Origin: Desulfarculus sp.
Lineage (GTDB): Bacteria; Desulfobacterota; Desulfarculia; Desulfarculales; Desulfarculaceae
NCBI GenBank assembly: GCA_020216805.1
Contig: JAIWNN010000080.1
Location: forward strand, 1 to 10,000
Direction: 5' to 3'
Length of the DNA: 10,000 nucleotides
The notes below the pieces were generated by a model, which saw only the letters and a program-made list of their open reading frames with translations, was not told where the DNA came from and ran no database searches. Both the position numbers and the translations under genes were made by a program. Positions 5,727 through 10,000 of the stretch are shown piece by piece (positions within the stretch are counted from its first letter, which is position 1; each line of letters starts with the position of its first letter).

Positions 5727-8585
5727 TCAGGCCGGGGGATCGGGCTGGGGCAGTTCGCGGCCGTCCAGCAGGCGGCGCACCATGCCCAGCAACTCGGCCC
5801 GGCGGAAGGGCTTGGGCACGAAGCCGGCGGCGCCGTTTTCCAGCGATTGGCGCACCTGGTCCGAACCGGCGTAGCCGCTGGCGATGAGCACGAACTGCTC
5901 CGGGTCGCGGGACAGAATTTGGTCCAGGCAGGCCAGCCCCCCCATGCCGGGCATGCCCAGATCCAGAATGATCAGGTCCGGCCGCTCGCCGGAGTCCAGG
6001 ATCTCCAGGACCTGCTCGCCGCTGGCGGCCGCGCGCACCCGGTAGCCGGCGGCGGCCAGCATCCGTTGGCCCACCTGGCGCAGGGTCGGCTCGTCGTCCA
6101 CCAGCAGGATCGACTCCGAACCACCCGGTGGTTCGGCCTGGGCCGAGCGGTCCGGGGACGGGGCCGGCCCGTGGTCCCGGGCCAGGGGCAGGTGGATGAC
6201 GAAGACCGCCCCCTGCCCCGGCTGGCTGTAGCAGTGGATGCTGCCGTGGTGGCCCGTCACGATGCCGTAGACCGTGGCCAACCCCAGGCCGGTGCCCTTG
6301 CCCGGCCCCTTGGTGGTGAAAAAGGGGTCGAAGATGTGCTCCAGCACCTCGGCTGACATGCCGTGTCCGGTGTCGCCGACGGTCAGCCGCAGATGGGGAC
6401 CGGGTCGGGCCGCCAGGTGTTGGCTGCAATAATCCTGATCCAGATCCACCCGCTCGGTGCTGATGGACAATCGACCGCCCTGGGGCATGGCGTCGGCGGC
6501 GTTGACGGCCAGGTTGAGCAGCACCTGCTCGATCTGGCCGGCGTTGGCCAAGACCGGCGGCAGGTCCCGGCCCAGGTCGGTCTGGATCTCGATCATCTTG
6601 GGCAGGGTGCGGCCCAAGACCTCCAGGGCGCGCAGCACCTCCCGGTTGAGGTCCAGGGGCTTGAGCTCCGGCTCCATCTGGCGGCTGAAGGTCAGGATGT
6701 GGCGCACCAGCTCGGCCGCCCGGCCGGCGGCGGCGATCACCTGCTCCAGCTCGGCCCGGTTGTCGCGCCCCTGGCCGGCGTTGTCCTGGGCCAGCTCGGC
6801 ATAGCCCAGGATGGCGGCGAGGATGTTGTTGAAATCGTGGGCCACCCCGCTGGCCAGAGTGCCCAGGGCCTCCATCTTTTGGGCCTGGCGCAGCTGGGTC
6901 TCCATGCGGGCCCGGTCCCGCTCCATCAGGCGCTGGGCGGTGACGTCGCGGATGGATTCGATGGCTCCGATCACCCGTCCCCGGCCGTCGCGCAGGGGCG
7001 AGGCGGTGTTCCAGAAGAAGGTGTGGCCCAGCCCGCGGAAATCCTCCAGGAAGGTCTCGGAGAACAGACGGTCCCCCTCCTGGTGGAAATGGCGGTAGAG
7101 GGCGGCGGCCTCGGGGTCCGGGCGCAGGACCAGGTCGATCAGCACCGGCCGGCGCCGACCATAGAACGGCGTCGCGTAGGCGTGGTCCCCCCGCCCCACC
7201 ATCTCCGCCGCCGGCACCCCGGTCAGCAGCTCGATCTGGCGGTTCCAATGCAGCACCCGGCCCTGGGTGTCGATGACGAAGGTGGGGTCGGGCAGGAACT
7301 CGATCACCTGGGCCAGGCGCTCTTGGCTGGCCTTCAGGGCCTCCAGGGCCCGCCGGCGGTCGCTGATGTCGTGCAGCACTCCCAGGTGCAGGCCCGGGGC
7401 GATGTTGGCCACCGCCCGGTATTCCACCTCGACCAGGGTTCCGTCCTGGCGGCGCAGGGCGTATTCGCCGGACAGGGAGCCCTCGGCCAGGAAGCGCCGC
7501 CAGAGGACCAGGGCCTGGTCGCGGTCGCCGTCCGGGGCCAGGTCCAGCAGCGAGCGGCCGGCCATGGCGGACGGATCATAGCCGCAGAGACGGCCGGCCG
7601 CCGGGTTGACCTCCACGAAATTGGCGTTGTCGTCGCACAGGACGATGGCGTCCAGGGAGTGGTCGAAGATGGCCCGCATCCGGGCCTGGCTGGCCTGGGT
7701 CTCGGCCTCGGCCCGCCGGCGCTGGGTGAGGTCTTGGAAGATGCAGTGGGTCTGGCGGAACGACCCGTCTTGGTTGTAGGCGATGGCTCCCTCGAAGCTG
7801 ACCTCGAGGTATTGACCGTCGGCCCGGAGCATCCTGAACTCGACCCCCGAGACCTGGCCGGCCTCCTTGAAACAGGGGAACTTGGTCTCGAAGACCGGCA
7901 GGCTGTCCGGGTGCAGGAAGCCGCCGAACCAGCGGCCGATGACCTCCTCGCGGCGGTGGCCCAGGGCCTTGAGCCAGGCCTGGTTGACCTCGATGAAGCA
8001 GCCGTCGGCGTCCAGCGACTGGTAGGCCAGGGGGGCGTCGTCGAACAGCCGGCGGAAGCGCTGTTCGCTCTGGCGCAGTTTCTCTTCCGATTCACGCTGC
8101 CGGCTGGTGTCCAGGGAGAGGGACAGCAGGCATTGGCCGCCCTGGTGGGGGATCAGGTGGCCGGAGTACAGGGTGTGGAGGATGCGGCCGTCTTTGGCCC
8201 GGCGGGAGACCTCCAGGCCCAGCACCTTGTCCTCGCGCCGCAGCCGGCGCAGCACCTCGTCCCGGACGGCGAGATCGTCCCAGACGCCCAGCTCCAGGGA
8301 GGTCCGTCCGATGACCTCCTCGGCGCGAAAGCCGGTGGCCTCCAGGAAGGCCTGGTTCACCCGCAGGTAGCGCCCTTCCTCCAGGGTGCTGAGCACCACC
8401 CACAGGGGGCTGTCCTCCAGGGCGCTCCAGAGCGCGTCCAGGGCGGGATCGGCGGGGCTGACGCCGGCGCTGGCAGGGAACCCGAAAGCGGCTTGGGACA
8501 ACATCTGGCGCAGGCGCTGGTTCTCCCGGCGCAACGCCTCCAGCTCCTGGGAGGGGGGACGGGGCTGTCGGTCGTCCTCGGCCAT
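5727..8585 (-). CDS. Soluble multi-PAS hybrid histidine kinase with C-terminal receiver
   Basis: The predicted 952-residue protein has no signal peptide or membrane segment, so it should sense cytoplasmic cues. After a short coiled coil (about 12-30) come four PAS-type regions at about 50-160, 170-290, 300-410 and 420-550. The fourth holds a [15 protein letters not shown] segment that I recognise in other PAS kinases. Then come HisKA with the phosphoacceptor H583 ([10 protein letters not shown]), and HATPase with N box [12 protein letters not shown] (N695), G1 DTGHGM, F box FDPFFTTK and G2 GKGTGLGL. The receiver (about 824-940) keeps the acidic pair D830-D831, phosphoacceptor D875 and K925. 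All catalytic motifs are intact. Start choice: an upstream in-frame ATG at 8651 would add 22 residues with no PAS-like content and overlap the candidate promoter, whereas ATG at 8585 has AAGGTGG just before it. No separate output regulator lies in the window, so the phosphorelay target is unknown. Ligand is unknown. Confidence 0.93.
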   Translation of the reverse strand: MAEDDRQPRPPSQELEALRRENQRLRQMLSQAAFGFPASAGVSPADPALDALWSALEDSPLWVVLSTLEEGRYLRVNQAFLEATGFRAEEVIGRTSLELGVWDDLAVRDEVLRRLRREDKVLGLEVSRRAKDGRILHTLYSGHLIPHQGGQCLLSLSLDTSRQRESEEKLRQSEQRFRRLFDDAPLAYQSLDADGCFIEVNQAWLKALGHRREEVIGRWFGGFLHPDSLPVFETKFPCFKEAGQVSGVEFRMLRADGQYLEVSFEGAIAYNQDGSFRQTHCIFQDLTQRRRAEAETQASQARMRAIFDHSLDAIVLCDDNANFVEVNPAAGRLCGYDPSAMAGRSLLDLAPDGDRDQALVLWRRFLAEGSLSGEYALRRQDGTLVEVEYRAVANIAPGLHLGVLHDISDRRRALEALKASQERLAQVIEFLPDPTFVIDTQGRVLHWNRQIELLTGVPAAEMVGRGDHAYATPFYGRRRPVLIDLVLRPDPEAAALYRHFHQEGDRLFSETFLEDFRGLGHTFFWNTASPLRDGRGRVIGAIESIRDVTAQRLMERDRARMETQLRQAQKMEALGTLASGVAHDFNNILAAILGYAELAQDNAGQGRDNRAELEQVIAAAGRAAELVRHILTFSRQMEPELKPLDLNREVLRALEVLGRTLPKMIEIQTDLGRDLPPVLANAGQIEQVLLNLAVNAADAMPQGGRLSISTERVDLDQDYCSQHLAARPGPHLRLTVGDTGHGMSAEVLEHIFDPFFTTKGPGKGTGLGLATVYGIVTGHHGSIHCYSQPGQGAVFVIHLPLARDHGPAPSPDRSAQAEPPGGSESILLVDDEPTLRQVGQRMLAAAGYRVRAAASGEQVLEILDSGERPDLIILDLGMPGMGGLACLDQILSRDPEQFVLIASGYAGSDQVRQSLENGAAGFVPKPFRRAELLGMVRRLLDGRELPQPDPPA

Positions 8586-8588
8586 GGC

Positions 8589-8595
8589 CCACCTT
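8589..8595 (-). promoter_or_regulatory. Ribosome binding site deciding the kinase start
   Basis: AAGGTGG on the minus strand ends 3 nt before the ATG at 8585. It differs by one base from AAGGAGG, and the spacing measured from AAGG is 6 nt. It favours the 8585 start over the in-frame ATG at 8651. Confidence 0.6.
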
Positions 8596-8621
8596 GATAA
8601 CTCATGGCAAAACCAGCAGGT

Positions 8622-8651
8622 ATTGTATGCCGCTTCGCGGCCGCCGCGCAA
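8622..8651 (-). promoter_or_regulatory. Candidate promoter for the histidine kinase gene
   Basis: On the minus strand TACAAT (8622-8627, 5 of 6 matches to the -10 consensus) lies 18 bp after TTGCGC (8646-8651, 3 of 6 matches to the -35 consensus). It would start transcription about 30 nt before the chosen ATG. The weak -35 box suggests activator dependence or chance. Confidence 0.4.
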
Positions 8652-8652
8652 G

Positions 8653-8664
8653 TCACAGATGTGA
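8653..8664. promoter_or_regulatory. TCACA-GA-TGTGA dyad upstream of the kinase promoter
   Basis: TCACAGATGTGA is a perfect 5-bp dyad with a 2-bp centre, directly upstream of the candidate -35 box. The arrangement is the reverse order of CRP half-sites (TGTGA-N6-TCACA), so it is not a CRP site. An activator site is possible given its position; no regulator is identified. Confidence 0.25.
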
Positions 8665-8685
8665 ACCAGCCTGGGACATTCGCGA

Positions 8686-10000
8686 TCATCCCGCCTTGGC
8701 GCCTGATTGCGCCCCCGCGCCGGCCGTCTGGCCCAGGTCGATGACCGCCCGCAGCCAGCCGTCGGGCCGGGGCTCCAGGCTCCCGCCCCGGCGCTCCAGC
8801 ATGCCCAGCATCACGGAGTTGTCCGGGCTGACCAGGCCCTCCACCCGCTGGAAGCCCCGGACCCGGGCCACCTCCACCAGGCTGGCGAAAAGCTCGTGGC
8901 CGACGCCCCGCCCTTGCCAGGCGTCGGCCACGCTGAGCCCCAGCTCGGCCGTCTCCCGCCCGGGCTCGCCCACCACCCGGCCCACGCCCAACAGCTCCTG
9001 GTCGCGGCCGTTTTCGGCCAGGACCACCAGGGCCATCTCGCGGTCGTAGTCGATCTGGGTGTAGCGGGCCAGGCGGTCGGGGGGCATCCGGGTCAGGGCC
9101 TGACCGAAGCGCAGCATGATGGTGCGGGGGCTGAAGGCCTTGAACAGGTCGGCCATGGCCTGGCCGTCCTCGGGGCGGATGGGGCGCACGAAGATGGCCA
9201 TGCCGGAGCGGGTCACCAGGTGGCGTTCGAACTGGGCCGGGTAGGGGCTGATCACCAGGTGCAGGGGCGAAGGCAGCGCCGCGGGCTCCACCATCACCCG
9301 GGCGTCCAGGGCCACGCAGCCCTGGTCGTGGGTCAAAAGAGGGTTGATGTCCAGCTCCACGATCTCCGGGCGGTCCACCACCAGTTGGGACAGGCGCACC
9401 AGGACCTCCTCCAGCAGGGTGAGGTCGGTGGCGGGCAGGTTGCGGTAGCCTTTCAACAGGCGGCTGACCTTGGTGCGCTCGATCATGCGCCGGGCCAGGA
9501 GGCGGTTCAGGGGCGGCAGGCCGATGGCCCGGTCGCCCATCACCTCGGCGGCCAGGCCGCCCATGCCGAAGAGGATCACCGGGCCGAAGCCGGGGTCCTT
9601 TTTGGCCCCCAGGATCAGCTCCACCCCCTGGCGGCGGACCATGGGCTGGACCGTGACGCCGCGCAGGCGGGCCTGGGGGTCGTAGCGCCGGGCGTTGGCC
9701 ATGATCCGGTCGAAGGCCCGGCGCACCTGGTCCCCGTCGGCCAGGTTCAGCTCCACCCCGCCGGCGTCGGACTTGTGGGTGATGTCCGGGCTGTCCAGCT
9801 TCAGCACCACCGGAAAGCCCATCTGGGCCGCCTGGACCGCCGCCTCCTGGGCGCTGGGCGCGCGGCGGGTGGGGGTCACCGGGATGCCGTAGCTTTCCAG
9901 CAGGTTCTTGGATTCGGTCTCCGAAAGCAGGCTCCGGCCCTCGGCCAGGGCCTGGCGCACGATGGCCGCGGCCCATTCCTTGTCGAAGACCAGTTGTCGG
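8686..10000 (-). CDS. NDP-forming acyl-CoA synthetase/GNAT acetyltransferase fusion, Pat/YfiQ-like (3' part, truncated by window edge)
   Basis: The last 437 codons are visible and the frame is open to the right edge. The GTG at 9958-9960 is internal, since coding similarity continues upstream of it (KEWAAAIVRQALAEGRSLLSE). The first visible part is an ATP-grasp domain of acyl-CoA synthetases: YGIPVTPTRRAPS, PVVLKLDSPDITHKSDAGGV (about 63-82), VLILGAKKDPGFG-like contacts and the conserved VELDINPLL (about 214-222). After about residue 263 follows a GNAT domain with MAIFVRPIRPED at its start and the acetyl-CoA pyrophosphate loop WQGRGVG (about 361-367). This order matches protein lysine acetyltransferases of the Pat/PatZ type, which acetylate enzymes such as acetyl-CoA synthetase. 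Whether the synthetase half is active depends on a histidine upstream of the window. The stop lies 100 bp before the kinase. Length of the whole protein is probably near 890-900 residues. Confidence 0.9.
   Translation of the reverse strand, partial: RQLVFDKEWAAAIVRQALAEGRSLLSETESKNLLESYGIPVTPTRRAPSAQEAAVQAAQMGFPVVLKLDSPDITHKSDAGGVELNLADGDQVRRAFDRIMANARRYDPQARLRGVTVQPMVRRQGVELILGAKKDPGFGPVILFGMGGLAAEVMGDRAIGLPPLNRLLARRMIERTKVSRLLKGYRNLPATDLTLLEEVLVRLSQLVVDRPEIVELDINPLLTHDQGCVALDARVMVEPAALPSPLHLVISPYPAQFERHLVTRSGMAIFVRPIRPEDGQAMADLFKAFSPRTIMLRFGQALTRMPPDRLARYTQIDYDREMALVVLAENGRDQELLGVGRVVGEPGRETAELGLSVADAWQGRGVGHELFASLVEVARVRGFQRVEGLVSPDNSVMLGMLERRGGSLEPRPDGWLRAVIDLGQTAGAGAQSGAKAG

Noticed and set aside
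3935..5887. Plus-strand open frame of 650 codons opposite the RNase gene
   Set aside because: Antisense shadow of the well-supported RNase E/G gene; no domain resemblance and Gly/Leu/Gln-rich composition.
6363..8597. Plus-strand open frame of 744 codons opposite the kinase gene
   Set aside because: Antisense shadow of the kinase, whose protein motifs are intact; the frame shows no recognisable domain.
8629..8641. GCCGC-TTC-GCGGC hairpin as a terminator for the acyl-CoA synthetase gene
   Set aside because: Only 5 bp with a 3-nt loop, no U-tract, and it lies inside the candidate kinase promoter.

Overview
The window comes from a high-GC dissimilatory sulfate-reducing bacterium, most likely a member of the Desulfobacterota. 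The evidence is aprB and aprA (adenylylsulfate reductase) followed on the same strand by the start of qmoA, the arrangement typical of sulfate reducers that pass electrons from the quinone pool to APS reductase. The very high GC content, with long spurious antisense reading frames, fits a lineage such as Desulfarculales or a high-GC relative, but I cannot fix the genus from this sequence.

All six recognisable genes lie on the minus strand, so transcription runs from right to left. In that order they are: (1) the 3' part of a large NDP-forming acyl-CoA synthetase with an ATP-grasp domain and a C-terminal GNAT acetyltransferase domain, cut by the right edge (8686-10000); (2) a soluble hybrid histidine kinase with four PAS-type sensor regions and a C-terminal receiver (5727-8585); (3) an RNase E/G family endoribonuclease with an arginine-rich tail (3719-5638); (4) aprB (2789-3244); (5) aprA (900-2768); (6) the first 140 codons of qmoA, cut by the left edge (1-421).

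Three non-coding stretches matter. The 474-bp gap upstream of aprB (3245-3718) holds a candidate sigma70-type promoter with a perfect TTGACA box and a small dyad just ahead of the aprB ribosome binding site. The 478-bp gap between aprA and qmoA (422-899) holds a clear intrinsic terminator for aprBA, a second very strong perfect hairpin abutting it, and a candidate promoter with a palindrome over the expected start site. The qmo genes here therefore look able to be transcribed separately from aprBA. The 100-bp gap before the kinase holds a candidate promoter and a TCACAnnTGTGA dyad.

Functionally, AprBA reduces APS (made by ATP sulfurylase, not in this window) to sulfite and AMP in the cytoplasm, and the membrane-bound Qmo complex is its proposed electron donor. 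The RNase, sensor kinase and acyl-CoA synthetase/acetyltransferase have no obvious pathway link to sulfate reduction; their adjacency may be incidental. I found no mobile elements, CRISPR arrays, tRNA or rRNA genes. I did not find a convincing wholly new system; the regulatory DNA around apr and qmo is the most interesting part.
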